A DNA stretch of 18,756 bases from JBFHNV01 sp041593595. Lineage in GTDB: Bacteria > Pseudomonadota > Gammaproteobacteria > HK1. The stretch is from NCBI GenBank assembly GCA_041593595.1, contig JBFHNV010000116.1, positions 1-18,756 of the forward strand. Direction: 5' to 3'. Shown piece by piece: positions 1 to 6,609 of this stretch. The position numbers and the translations under genes are program-made. Every line of letters starts with the position of its first letter. The first letter of the stretch is position 1. A model generated the notes under the pieces. The model saw only the letters and a list, made by a program, of their open reading frames with translations, ran no database searches and had not been told where the DNA came from.

Positions 1-54
1 CGGGGCGCCCCGCCCCCGATTCCTGAACCCGCCCGCCGCGCCCGGGACCGTCCC

Positions 55-684
55 ATGCGTTTCTTCGAAGTGGTGCACAACTGGCTCGACGTGCTGTCGC
101 GCTGGGCCGTGTGGATCGGCGGTGCGTCGCTGATGCTCTCCGCCATCATGGTGACGGTGGACGTGATCTGCCGGAAGTTCTTCGGCATCACCATGAGCGG
201 CTCCGACGAGATCACCGGCTACGTGTTCGCCGCCAGCACCACCTGGGCGTACTCCTACTGCGTGATCCACCGCTCCAACGTGCGCATCGACGCCGCATAC
301 AACTTCCTGCCCATCTGGCTGCGCGCGATCCTCGACGTGGTGGGCCTCGCCCTGCTGCTGGGCTTCATGGCCTACCTCACGGACAAGGCCATCGACGTGT
401 TCGTGACCTCGTGGCAGCGCGACTCGGTATCCATCACGACCCTCGCGACGCCCCAGTGGATCCCGCAGCTCGCGTGGGTGACGGGGCTGGTGCTGTTCGT
501 GTTCACGGCCGGTTTCGTCCTCATCTATGCCCTGGTGGCGCTGCTGCGCGGCGACGTGGTGCTGGTGCAGCATGTCGCCGGCGCCATGAACGTGGAGGAC
601 GAGATCGCCGAGGAGACCCACGGCATGGACATCGCCAAGTCGGACAGCGGCGATGGCGGCTCCGGCGACGGGGAGGCGCGCTGA
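55..684 (+). CDS. dctQ: TRAP transporter small permease, DctQ family
   Basis: Small integral-membrane subunit of a tripartite ATP-independent periplasmic (TRAP) transporter, which imports a carboxylate-type solute using an ion gradient. The 209-residue product has four hydrophobic segments at roughly residues 18-40, 52-72, 88-110 and 135-165, the usual DctQ topology. The tract VDVICRKFFGITMSGSDEI after the first helix is typical of the family. The C-terminus has a hydrophilic Gly/Ser/Asp-rich tail (about residues 190-209) that looks dispensable. It lies one base upstream of the dctM start, so the two are surely co-transcribed. The periplasmic binding protein gene (dctP) is not in the window and would be expected just upstream. 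The solute cannot be told from the permease. The ATG at 55 is the first start in frame; no strong Shine-Dalgarno is visible. Confidence 0.9.
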   Translation: MRFFEVVHNWLDVLSRWAVWIGGASLMLSAIMVTVDVICRKFFGITMSGSDEITGYVFAASTTWAYSYCVIHRSNVRIDAAYNFLPIWLRAILDVVGLALLLGFMAYLTDKAIDVFVTSWQRDSVSITTLATPQWIPQLAWVTGLVLFVFTAGFVLIYALVALLRGDVVLVQHVAGAMNVEDEIAEETHGMDIAKSDSGDGGSGDGEAR

Positions 685-685
685 C

Positions 686-1975
686 GTGGCCGGCTGGACG
701 ATCCTCATCCTGCTGCTGCTGGTGGCCGCCAGCGTGCCCGTGGCGGCGGTGCTGGGCGTGCTCACCCTCGCCCTCGACGCCATGTACATGGACGGGCGGC
801 TGTCCATCGCCATCGGCGAGTTCACCTGGGACAAGAGCAAGGAGTTCGTCCTCGTCGCCGTGCCCATGTTCATCCTGCTCGGCGAGATCATCCTGCGCGC
901 CGGCATCGCGCGGCGCATGTACGGCGCGGTGATCCAGTGGCTGTCGTGGCTGCCGGGCGGGCTGATGCACGCCAACATCGGGTCGTGCGCCATCTTCGCG
1001 GCCTCCTCGGGCTCGAGCGTCGCCACCGCCGCCACGGTGGGCACCGTCGCCTACCCCGAGATGCGCAAGCACGGCTACAACGAGCGCCTGTTCCTGGGCT
1101 CGCTGGCCGCCGGCGGCACGCTGGGGATCCTGATCCCGCCGTCCATCAACCTCATCATCTACGGGCTCATCACCGACAGCTCGGTGCCGGAGCTGTACCT
1201 GGCCGGGATCATCCCCGGACTGATCCTGTCGAGCCTGTTCATGGTCTTCATCATCGCGGCGTGCTGGACGCGCAAGGAGCTGGACGGCGACCCGGTGCAG
1301 ACCAGCTGGGCGCAGCGCATCCGCACCCTGCCGGACCTGGTGCCGCCCATCCTGCTGTTCGCGGTGGTGGTGGGCTCCATCTACGCCGGCGTCGCGACCC
1401 CCACAGAGGCCGCGTCGGTGGGCGTGGTGTTCGCCCTGATCCTCGCCGCGTGGACCCGCACGCTGAGCCTGCGCATGCTCAAGGAGGCCTTCGAGGGCAC
1501 CATGCGCACCACCGCCATGATCATGCTGATCATCCTGGCGGCGGTGTTCCTGAACTTCGTGCTGGGCTTCATCGGCGTCACCCAGGTGTTGCTGCAGGCG
1601 GTGGCGGACCTCGGGCTCACACCCGTCCAGACCATGATCCTGCTGGTGATCTTCTACCTGATCCTGGGCATGTTCATGGAGACCCTGTCCATGCTGCTCA
1701 CCACCGTGCCCATCGTGTTCCCCATCGTGGTGAGCCTGGGCTTCGATCCGGTGTGGTTCGGGATCCTGGTCACGGTGCTCATGGAGGCCGCGCTGATCAC
1801 ACCGCCCATCGGCGTCAACCTGTACGTGGTGCAGGGAATCCGCCTGCAGGGCGGCCCCTTCAACGACGTGGCCTACGGCGCGTTCCCGTTCGTGATCATG
1901 ATGATCCTGATGGTGGCGATGCTCATCGTGTTCCCGGAGATCGCCCTGTGGCTGCCGACGCTGGTGTACCGCTGA
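686..1975 (+). CDS. dctM: TRAP transporter large permease, DctM family
   Basis: Large membrane subunit of the TRAP transporter, forming the transport channel together with DctQ. The 429-residue product is almost wholly hydrophobic, with about a dozen predicted membrane segments. It carries family hallmarks: the FVLVAVPMFILLGEII block near the N-terminus, a Ser/Ala-rich SSGSSVATAATVG stretch, the GILIPPSINLIIYG loop and a second PPIGVNLYVV loop near the C-terminus. I chose the GTG at 686 because a GGGGAGG Shine-Dalgarno lies at 671-677 and the start follows the dctQ stop by one base. The in-frame ATG at 653 would overlap dctQ by 32 bases and add a hydrophilic extension that the family lacks. 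Length is normal for DctM. The gene converges on the minus-strand metallo-hydrolase gene across a 71-base gap. Confidence 0.93.
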   Translation: MAGWTILILLLLVAASVPVAAVLGVLTLALDAMYMDGRLSIAIGEFTWDKSKEFVLVAVPMFILLGEIILRAGIARRMYGAVIQWLSWLPGGLMHANIGSCAIFAASSGSSVATAATVGTVAYPEMRKHGYNERLFLGSLAAGGTLGILIPPSINLIIYGLITDSSVPELYLAGIIPGLILSSLFMVFIIAACWTRKELDGDPVQTSWAQRIRTLPDLVPPILLFAVVVGSIYAGVATPTEAASVGVVFALILAAWTRTLSLRMLKEAFEGTMRTTAMIMLIILAAVFLNFVLGFIGVTQVLLQAVADLGLTPVQTMILLVIFYLILGMFMETLSMLLTTVPIVFPIVVSLGFDPVWFGILVTVLMEAALITPPIGVNLYVVQGIRLQGGPFNDVAYGAFPFVIMMILMVAMLIVFPEIALWLPTLVYR

Positions 1976-2015
1976 GCTGCCGCGTCGAGCCTGCAGGGAT
2001 GTATTGACGGCGTGC

Positions 2016-2045
2016 CGCGCCGGGCGGTGCCCGCCTCCCGGCGCG
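2016..2045. terminator. Possible bidirectional terminator hairpin
   Basis: A perfect 9-bp inverted repeat (CGCGCCGGG at 2016-2024, CCCGGCGCG at 2037-2045) with a 12-base loop lies in the gap between the convergent dctM and metallo-hydrolase genes. It ends one base from the latter's stop codon. There is no U-tract on either strand, so termination is inferred from position and stem stability only. Confidence 0.4.
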
Positions 2046-2046
2046 A

Positions 2047-3852
2047 CTATCCCGCCAGCTCCTTCTCCACCATGCGCGCGAGATCCCGCAGGTTGCTCAG
2101 CTCGCTCGGGCGCAGCTCCCGCGGCCGGTGGTCGATGATGCACAGGGTGCCCACCCGCTCACCGCCCGGCGCGCTGATCGGCATGCCGGCATAGAAGCGC
2201 ACCCGCGGCGCACCGGTGACCAGCGGGTTGTCGGCGAAGCGCTCGTCGTCCAGCGTGTCGCAGACCTGCATCACGTCCTCGCCCAGGATCGCGTGGGCGC
2301 AGAAGGACAGGTCCCGCGGCGTCTCGTCCAGGTCGATGCCGTGGCGGGACTTGAACCACTGCCGCTTCGCGTCCACGAAGCTCAGCAGGGCGATGGGCAC
2401 GTCGAACATGGCCGAGGCCAGGCGCGTGTAGCGGTCGAAGCGGTCCTCGATGGGGGTGTCCAGGACCCGCAGGCGCTCGAGCGCCGCGAGGCGCCGCTCC
2501 TCGTCCGGCGCCGTCATCGCCGGCTGCCAGCGGCAGGCCTGGCGCAGCAGCCATGCCCGCATCCGGGTGCGCGCGTACTGGACGGTGAACGGCCGCGTGA
2601 GCCAGTCCGTGACGCCTGCCCCCACGGCATCGCCCCGGGGCCGGTCGGCCTCGCCGGAGGCGATGGCGATCACCGGCACCTGGCGGCCGTAGCCCACGGG
2701 CAGTGCGCGCACCCGGGCGCACAGCCGCTCGGCGACGCCGCCCGACAGATCGCGAGCCGCGATGATGAGCGCGGGATGGTGGTCCGTGACGAGCTCGATA
2801 GCCGAGTCCAGGCTGTCGGCGGTGAGCACCTCCATGCCGTCCGCTGCCGCGGCGTCGCGCAGCACCCCCACTTCCCCGTCCGCCGCCGCCACCAGCACGG
2901 CGCGCCGCATGTGCTCCATGGCCGGCGCTGCGTGGGCCGCGGCCGGCGGCCTCGCGACGGCGGGCCGCCACGGCTCGGCGTTCTCCAGCACGATCTCCCG
3001 GCCCTCGTCGGCGGCGAACACCGCCATCTCCGCCCCGGCGGCCGCCACCCGATCCCGGGCCAGCGCCACGTTCTCGTCCACCGCCGCGTCGTCGCGCATG
3101 GGATCGTGGTGATACAGCGCCAGCGATCGCGCCTCGGCCGCGAGGGCGCAGTCCACCGCGTACTCGATGGTGCTGTGGCCCCACCCCACCTTCTGGGCGT
3201 ACTCGCTGGCCCGGTACTGGGCGTCGTGGATCACCAGGTCCGCCAGCGACAGGAAGGCCACGTGGCGCGCGTCCTCGATGCTGTCCGCCGGCGTGCCGCC
3301 GGCGGCCAGGGCGCGGCTGTGGGGCTCGTGGTCGCTGGCGTAGACCACCGCCGCGTTGTCCGCCTCGATGCGGTAGCCGAGCGTCAGGGCCGGGTGGTTC
3401 AGGTAGTGGGCGGTGACGCGGGCGCTGCCGATCTCCAGCGACCCCTCCACCAGGTCGTGGAAGTGCACCCGGGCCTCGAGCTGCTCGATGCTCACCGGGA
3501 AGTAGGTGTACTGCATCTGCCCGCCCAGGCTCTCCCGCAGGCTGCCGCCCAGGCCCCGGGGCCCGTACACGTGCCAGGTGCTGCCCGGGCGGAACAGTGG
3601 CCGGAAGAACGGGAAGCCCTGGATGTGGTCCCAGTGGGTGTGGGTGACCAGCAGGTGGCCGTTGATGGGGCCCTCGGGGTGCTCGGAGACGAGGGCGTGC
3701 CCGAGGACATGGATGCCCGTGCCGCAGTCCACCACCAGCAGATCCCCGGCGTCCGTGCGGACCTCGACGCACGACGTGTTACCGCCATAGCGCAGTGTGG
3801 CGGGGCCTGCCCGTGCGATGGAGCCTCGCGTTCCCCAGAATCGAACCCGCAT
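2047..3852 (-). CDS. MBL-fold metallo-hydrolase / pseudo-receiver / GAF fusion protein
   Basis: A 601-residue soluble protein with three modules. Residues 1-295 are a metallo-beta-lactamase-fold hydrolase of the tRNase Z/cyclic-nucleotide phosphodiesterase-like group. It opens with MRVRFWGTRGS and has the metal-binding HTHWDH at 71-76, with H153, D174 and H249 (in LYHHDP) as further candidate ligands. Residues 317-440 look like a CheY-type receiver, but the acidic pair is A323/A324, the phospho-acceptor position is A366, the Thr position is A398 and the conserved Lys is R420, so phosphorylation is not expected. Residues 449-600 are a GAF domain with the LERLRVLDTP, LSFVDAKRQWFK and GTLCIID tracts common in bacterial GAF sensors. 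No output domain follows. The start is set by the MBL N-terminal motif, and the frame upstream has no homology-like content. The substrate is unknown. A plausible role is a hydrolase allosterically controlled by a GAF ligand; that is inference. Confidence 0.85.
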   Translation of the reverse strand: MRVRFWGTRGSIARAGPATLRYGGNTSCVEVRTDAGDLLVVDCGTGIHVLGHALVSEHPEGPINGHLLVTHTHWDHIQGFPFFRPLFRPGSTWHVYGPRGLGGSLRESLGGQMQYTYFPVSIEQLEARVHFHDLVEGSLEIGSARVTAHYLNHPALTLGYRIEADNAAVVYASDHEPHSRALAAGGTPADSIEDARHVAFLSLADLVIHDAQYRASEYAQKVGWGHSTIEYAVDCALAAEARSLALYHHDPMRDDAAVDENVALARDRVAAAGAEMAVFAADEGREIVLENAEPWRPAVARPPAAAHAAPAMEHMRRAVLVAAADGEVGVLRDAAAADGMEVLTADSLDSAIELVTDHHPALIIAARDLSGGVAERLCARVRALPVGYGRQVPVIAIASGEADRPRGDAVGAGVTDWLTRPFTVQYARTRMRAWLLRQACRWQPAMTAPDEERRLAALERLRVLDTPIEDRFDRYTRLASAMFDVPIALLSFVDAKRQWFKSRHGIDLDETPRDLSFCAHAILGEDVMQVCDTLDDERFADNPLVTGAPRVRFYAGMPISAPGGERVGTLCIIDHRPRELRPSELSNLRDLARMVEKELAG

Positions 3853-3879
3853 CTCGCGCCCTTCGGATCCTTCCCGCCG

Positions 3880-3885
3880 AGTATA
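3880..3885 (-). promoter_or_regulatory. Candidate -10 box for the metallo-hydrolase gene
   Basis: Read on the minus strand this is TATACT (5 of 6 to the sigma-70 consensus), 27 bases upstream of the metallo-hydrolase ATG, giving a predicted 5' UTR of about 20 bases. No good -35 box is found 16-18 bases further upstream. The site lies in the 98-base divergent region shared with the trpL promoter. Confidence 0.45.
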
Positions 3886-3915
3886 GCGACTCGCCGTGCA
3901 CGCGCCGTGTGTTCC

Positions 3916-3944
3916 TTGACACCCTGACGGGCCCGGTGTCTCAT
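3916..3944 (+). promoter_or_regulatory. Sigma-70-type promoter of trpL-trpE(G)
   Basis: A perfect -35 box TTGACA (3916-3921), a 17-base spacer and a -10-like TCTCAT (3939-3944, 4 of 6). The expected transcription start falls about 7 bases after the -10, at or next to the A of the trpL ATG at 3951. This would make the leader transcript leaderless, which agrees with the lack of a Shine-Dalgarno before that ATG. The TTGACA with correct spacing is seen in the sequence; the start site is predicted. Confidence 0.65.
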
Positions 3945-3950
3945 TCCGGG

Positions 3951-4001
3951 ATGCACCGCGTGTCCAGCATCGCCGACAGGCACTGGTGGCGCCTCGTCTG
4001 A
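3951..4001 (+). CDS. trpL: trp operon leader peptide with tandem Trp codons
   Basis: A 16-codon open frame encoding MHRVSSIADRHWWRLV, with two adjacent UGG codons at 3984-3989 and a UGA stop at 3999-4001. Two Trp residues in a row in so short a peptide, just upstream of anthranilate synthase, is the classic sign of a transcription-attenuation leader. When charged Trp-tRNA is scarce the ribosome would stall on the UGG pair and cover the RNA immediately downstream, which is strand 1 of the attenuator (3990-3997). The stop codon sits in the loop of the 1:2 hairpin. The peptide differs in sequence from the rhizobial leader with three Trp codons but has the same size and position. There is no Shine-Dalgarno upstream, in keeping with initiation at the 5' end of the transcript. 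Confidence 0.85.
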   Translation: MHRVSSIADRHWWRLV

Positions 4002-4056
4002 ACGAGGCGTCCTGCTGCACACGCACCACCACAGGGCCGCCTCGGAAACAGGCGGC
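3988..4056 (+). promoter_or_regulatory. Four-strand trp attenuator (pause, antiterminator and terminator pairings)
   Basis: Strand 1 CGCCTCGT (3990-3997) pairs perfectly with strand 2 ACGAGGCG (4002-4009) around a 4-base loop, extendable by G3989-U4010 and G3988-C4011. Strand 2 can instead pair with strand 3: CGAGGCG (4003-4009) is the exact reverse complement of CGCCTCG (4038-4044). Strand 3 GCCGCCT (4036-4042) also pairs perfectly with strand 4 AGGCGGC (4050-4056). Pairings 1:2 and 3:4 are compatible (termination), whereas 2:3 excludes 3:4 (readthrough). Because strand 1 begins right after the second Trp codon, a ribosome stalled there masks it and favours 2:3. All complementarities are read from the sequence; the regulatory logic follows the established enterobacterial and rhizobial trp attenuation model. 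Confidence 0.85.
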
Positions 4057-4072
4057 ACCTCCGTTTCTCGTT
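4036..4072 (+). terminator. Rho-independent terminator of the trp attenuator (3:4 stem)
   Basis: A perfect 7-bp stem (GCCGCCT at 4036-4042, AGGCGGC at 4050-4056) with a 7-base loop. It is followed by a broken pyrimidine tract, ACCTCCGTTTCTCGTT at 4057-4072. The U-run is imperfect, which may give partial readthrough even in excess tryptophan. It lies 76 bases upstream of the trpE(G) ATG. Confidence 0.7.
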
Positions 4073-4132
4073 CGTCCCGCCTGCTCCGTCGCCGCCCGAG
4101 GCCCGGAACGCCCCCGACGCGCGGGAGAAGCC

Positions 4133-6283
4133 ATGACCACGACCCCATCACGCGAGTACGTCACCGCCGGCGGCATCCGCGTGCGCCACACGGAGCGCCC
4201 GGAACGCTACGCGGAAGCCGCCGAGCCCATCCGCGCCGCCCTGGACGAGCGGCGCGGCGTGCTGCTCACCTCCTCCTTCGAGTATCCGGGCCGCTACACG
4301 CGCTGGGACATCGGCTTCGTGGACCCGCCACTGGAGCTGGTGGCACGCGGGCGCGACGTCACCCTGCGCGCGCTCAACCCGCGGGGACAGGTGCTCCTCG
4401 AGCCCATCGCCGGAGCACTCGCGGAGCTGGACGCGCTGGCGACGCTCGCGCGCGCCGACGGCGTGCTGCGAGCCCGGGTGCGCGAGAGCGACGCGTGGTT
4501 CCCCGAGGAGCTGCGCAGTCGACAGCCCACGGTTTTCTCGGCGCTGCGCCGGATCGTGGCGCTGTTCCACGACCCGGACGACGCCTACCTGGGCTTCTAC
4601 GGCGCCTTCGGATACGAGCTCGCGTTCCAGTTCGAGCCAACCCGGCTGACGCTCGCGCGCGACGGGCGCGACCGCGACCTGGTGCTCTACCTTCCGGACC
4701 AGGTCCTCATCGTCGACCACCGCAAGGAGGTGGCCACCACGCACCTGTACGAGTTCGCCCACGGCGGCGCTGACACCGACGGGATGCCGCGCGGCGGCGA
4801 GACCTCGCCCTACCGGCCCACCGCCAGCGTGCCCCGGGCCTGCGACCACGAGCCCGGCGAGTACGCGGCCGTCGTGCGCGAGGCCATCGAGTGCTTCCGC
4901 CGTGGCGATCTCTTCGAGGTGGTGCCCGGCCAGACCTTCTTCGAGCCCTGCCCGGCGCCACCCTCGGAGGTGTTCCGGCGCCTGAAGCAGCGCAACCCCG
5001 CCCCCTACGGCGCGCTCATGAACTTAGGTGAGAACGAGTACCTGGTGGCCGCGTCTCCGGAAATGTACGTGCGCGTGGAGGGGCGGCGTATCGAGACCTG
5101 CCCCATCTCCGGCACCATCAAGCGCGGCAGCAACGCCATCGGCGACGCACGCCAGATCCTCGAGCTGCTGAGCTCGGAGAAGGAGACCTCCGAGCTCACC
5201 ATGTGCACCGACGTGGACCGCAACGACAAGTCGCGGGTATGCGAGGCGGGCAGCGTCAAGGTCATCGGGCGGCGCCAGATCGAGATGTACTCGCGCCTCA
5301 TCCACACGGTGGACCACGTGGAGGGGATTCTGCGCGAGGGCTTCGACGCCCTGGACGGCTTCCTGGCACATACCTGGGCGGTGACGGTGACCGGGGCACC
5401 GAAGCAGCACGCGATCCAGTTCATCGAGGACCACGAGCGCAGCCCGCGGCGCTGGTACGGCGGCGCCATGGGCTTCGTGGGCTTCAACGGCAACATGAAC
5501 ACGGGGCTCACGCTACGCACGGTGCGGGTGAAGGACGGCGTCGCCGAGGTGCGTGCCGGTGCCACGCTGCTGTTCGAGTCGGATCCGGACGCGGAGGAGC
5601 AGGAGACGCGGCTCAAGGCGTCGGCGCTGCTGGACGCCATCCGTCGCGCGGACCCGCCGCGGGACGCTCCGGCGGCGCCCGCGGCACGCCCCGGCGCCGG
5701 CAAGCGGGTCCTGATGGTGGACCACGAGGACTCCTTCGTGCACACGCTCGCGGGCTACTTCCGCGAAACCGGCGCGGAGGTGGTCACGTACCGCACGGGC
5801 TTCCCCCTGTCGCGGCTGGCCGAGGAGGACCCGCATCTCGTGCTGCTCTCGCCGGGTCCCGGTCGGCCCGGGGACTTCGGCGTGGCGGACACGGTGGCGG
5901 CAGCGGTGGCGGCCGGGCTGCCGGTATTCGGCGTGTGCCTCGGGTTGCAGGGAATCGTGGAGCACTACGGCGGGCGGCTGGAGGTGCTGCCGAAGCCGTG
6001 GCACGGCAAGCCCTCCACGGTGCGGGTCACCGGCGGGCGGCTGTTCGACGGCCTCCCGGATCGCTTCGAGGCCGGCCGCTATCATTCCCTGTACGCCATT
6101 CGCGACCACCTGCCCCCGTCGTTGCGGGTGTGCGCGGAGAGCGACGACGGCGTGGTCATGGCCGTCGAGCACCTGGACCGGCCGGTGGCGGCGGTGCAGT
6201 TCCACCCGGAGTCCATCCTGACGCTGGGCGACGACTTCGGGATCCGGCTGGTGCGCAACGTGATGCGCAACCTGGCGCGGTAG
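4133..6283 (+). CDS. trpE(G): Anthranilate synthase, fused TrpE-TrpG
   Basis: First committed enzyme of tryptophan synthesis: chorismate plus glutamine gives anthranilate, pyruvate and glutamate. The 716-residue chain fuses both usual subunits. The TrpE part (about 1-510) has an N-terminal feedback-site-like VLLTSSFEYPGRYTRW block near residue 43, then the chorismate-site tracts CPISGTIKRG, TDVDRNDKSRVC and TVTGAPKQHAIQF. The glutamine amidotransferase part (about 523-716) starts at KRVLMVDHEDSF and has the nucleophile C602 in GVCLGLQG plus H691 and E693 in QFHPES. The order and sequence style match the alphaproteobacterial-type fused enzyme (rhizobia, Azospirillum). ATG 4133 is preceded by GGGAGAAG. 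An in-frame GTG at 3986 lies inside trpL and is rejected. The attenuator upstream implies regulation by tryptophan supply. A phenazine-pathway relative is conceivable, but the leader peptide argues for tryptophan. Confidence 0.95.
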   Translation: MTTTPSREYVTAGGIRVRHTERPERYAEAAEPIRAALDERRGVLLTSSFEYPGRYTRWDIGFVDPPLELVARGRDVTLRALNPRGQVLLEPIAGALAELDALATLARADGVLRARVRESDAWFPEELRSRQPTVFSALRRIVALFHDPDDAYLGFYGAFGYELAFQFEPTRLTLARDGRDRDLVLYLPDQVLIVDHRKEVATTHLYEFAHGGADTDGMPRGGETSPYRPTASVPRACDHEPGEYAAVVREAIECFRRGDLFEVVPGQTFFEPCPAPPSEVFRRLKQRNPAPYGALMNLGENEYLVAASPEMYVRVEGRRIETCPISGTIKRGSNAIGDARQILELLSSEKETSELTMCTDVDRNDKSRVCEAGSVKVIGRRQIEMYSRLIHTVDHVEGILREGFDALDGFLAHTWAVTVTGAPKQHAIQFIEDHERSPRRWYGGAMGFVGFNGNMNTGLTLRTVRVKDGVAEVRAGATLLFESDPDAEEQETRLKASALLDAIRRADPPRDAPAAPAARPGAGKRVLMVDHEDSFVHTLAGYFRETGAEVVTYRTGFPLSRLAEEDPHLVLLSPGPGRPGDFGVADTVAAAVAAGLPVFGVCLGLQGIVEHYGGRLEVLPKPWHGKPSTVRVTGGRLFDGLPDRFEAGRYHSLYAIRDHLPPSLRVCAESDDGVVMAVEHLDRPVAAVQFHPESILTLGDDFGIRLVRNVMRNLAR

Positions 6284-6351
6284 CCGGGGCCGGGTGCTGG
6301 ACGAGCCTGCTGCTGCCGCACGCGGCCGGCCTCGCCGCGTCCCCCCTCACC

Positions 6352-6385
6352 CCCGCCCTCTCCCCGAATCGGGGGAGAGCGCGGG
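6352..6385. terminator. Long GC-rich palindrome, terminator or dispersed repeat
   Basis: Inverted repeat of 14 positions with one C-C mismatch: 6352-6365 (CCCGCCCTCTCCCC) against 6372-6385 (GGGGAGAGCGCGGG), with a 6-base loop GAATCG. It sits 69 bases after the trpE(G) stop. There is no U-tract. The flanking wording (CCCTCACCCCCGCCCTCTCCCC) resembles a short intergenic repeat common in high-GC proteobacteria, so it may be a multicopy element that also acts as a transcript end. Confidence 0.5.
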
Positions 6386-6597
6386 TGGAAGGTGCTGCCC
6401 GCCCTCCGGCCCCCGGGCTGCCGCGCAAAGGGGGTGACAGGCCGACGCCCGCCGTACCCGAGCGGGGGTTCGTGCCAGGGCGTGGGAAGTCGCCCCTGTC
6501 GTTCTCCGGACGGAGCCCTGGCCGCAGCGCAGGTGGTTCTTTCCGCCCCCGTGTCGCGCCGGGACAATGCCCTCGTCCACCGGGGACCGTTCCTGGG

Positions 6598-6604
6598 AAG
6601 GAGG
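6598..6604 (+). promoter_or_regulatory. Shine-Dalgarno fixing the TTG start of azlC
   Basis: AAGGAGG, a full match to the anti-Shine-Dalgarno complement, lies 5 bases before TTG at 6610. It is the strongest ribosome-binding site in this part of the window and is the reason for choosing a TTG start. Confidence 0.7.
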
Positions 6605-6609
6605 CTGCA

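Larger units (their letters stand above)
6284..6609. other. 326-base non-coding gap between trpE(G) and azlC
   Basis: No credible gene is seen in any frame. The proximal part holds the long hairpin at 6352-6385, described separately. The middle part (about 6386-6540) is GC-rich and without a clear structure. Near the distal end GACAAT at 6563-6568 is a weak -10 candidate for azlC without a convincing -35 box. A strong Shine-Dalgarno for azlC closes the region. Confidence 0.6.

Noticed and set aside
1..12. Perfect 12-base palindrome CGGGGCGCCCCG at the window edge
   Set aside because: It has no loop, is made only of G and C in a very GC-rich context and is cut off from upstream sequence, so it could be chance.
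653..685. ATG 653 as the dctM start
   Set aside because: It would overlap dctQ by 32 bases and add a hydrophilic extension; GTG 686 has a GGGGAGG Shine-Dalgarno and the usual N-terminus.
3986..4132. GTG 3986 as the trpE(G) start
   Set aside because: It lies within the trpL Trp codons and would translate through the attenuator; ATG 4133 has a clear Shine-Dalgarno and gives the family N-terminus.
3853..4191. N-terminal extension of the metallo-hydrolase upstream of ATG 3852
   Set aside because: It would cross its own -10-like box and the antisense of trpL and the attenuator, and the MBL fold begins exactly at MRVRFWGTRGS.
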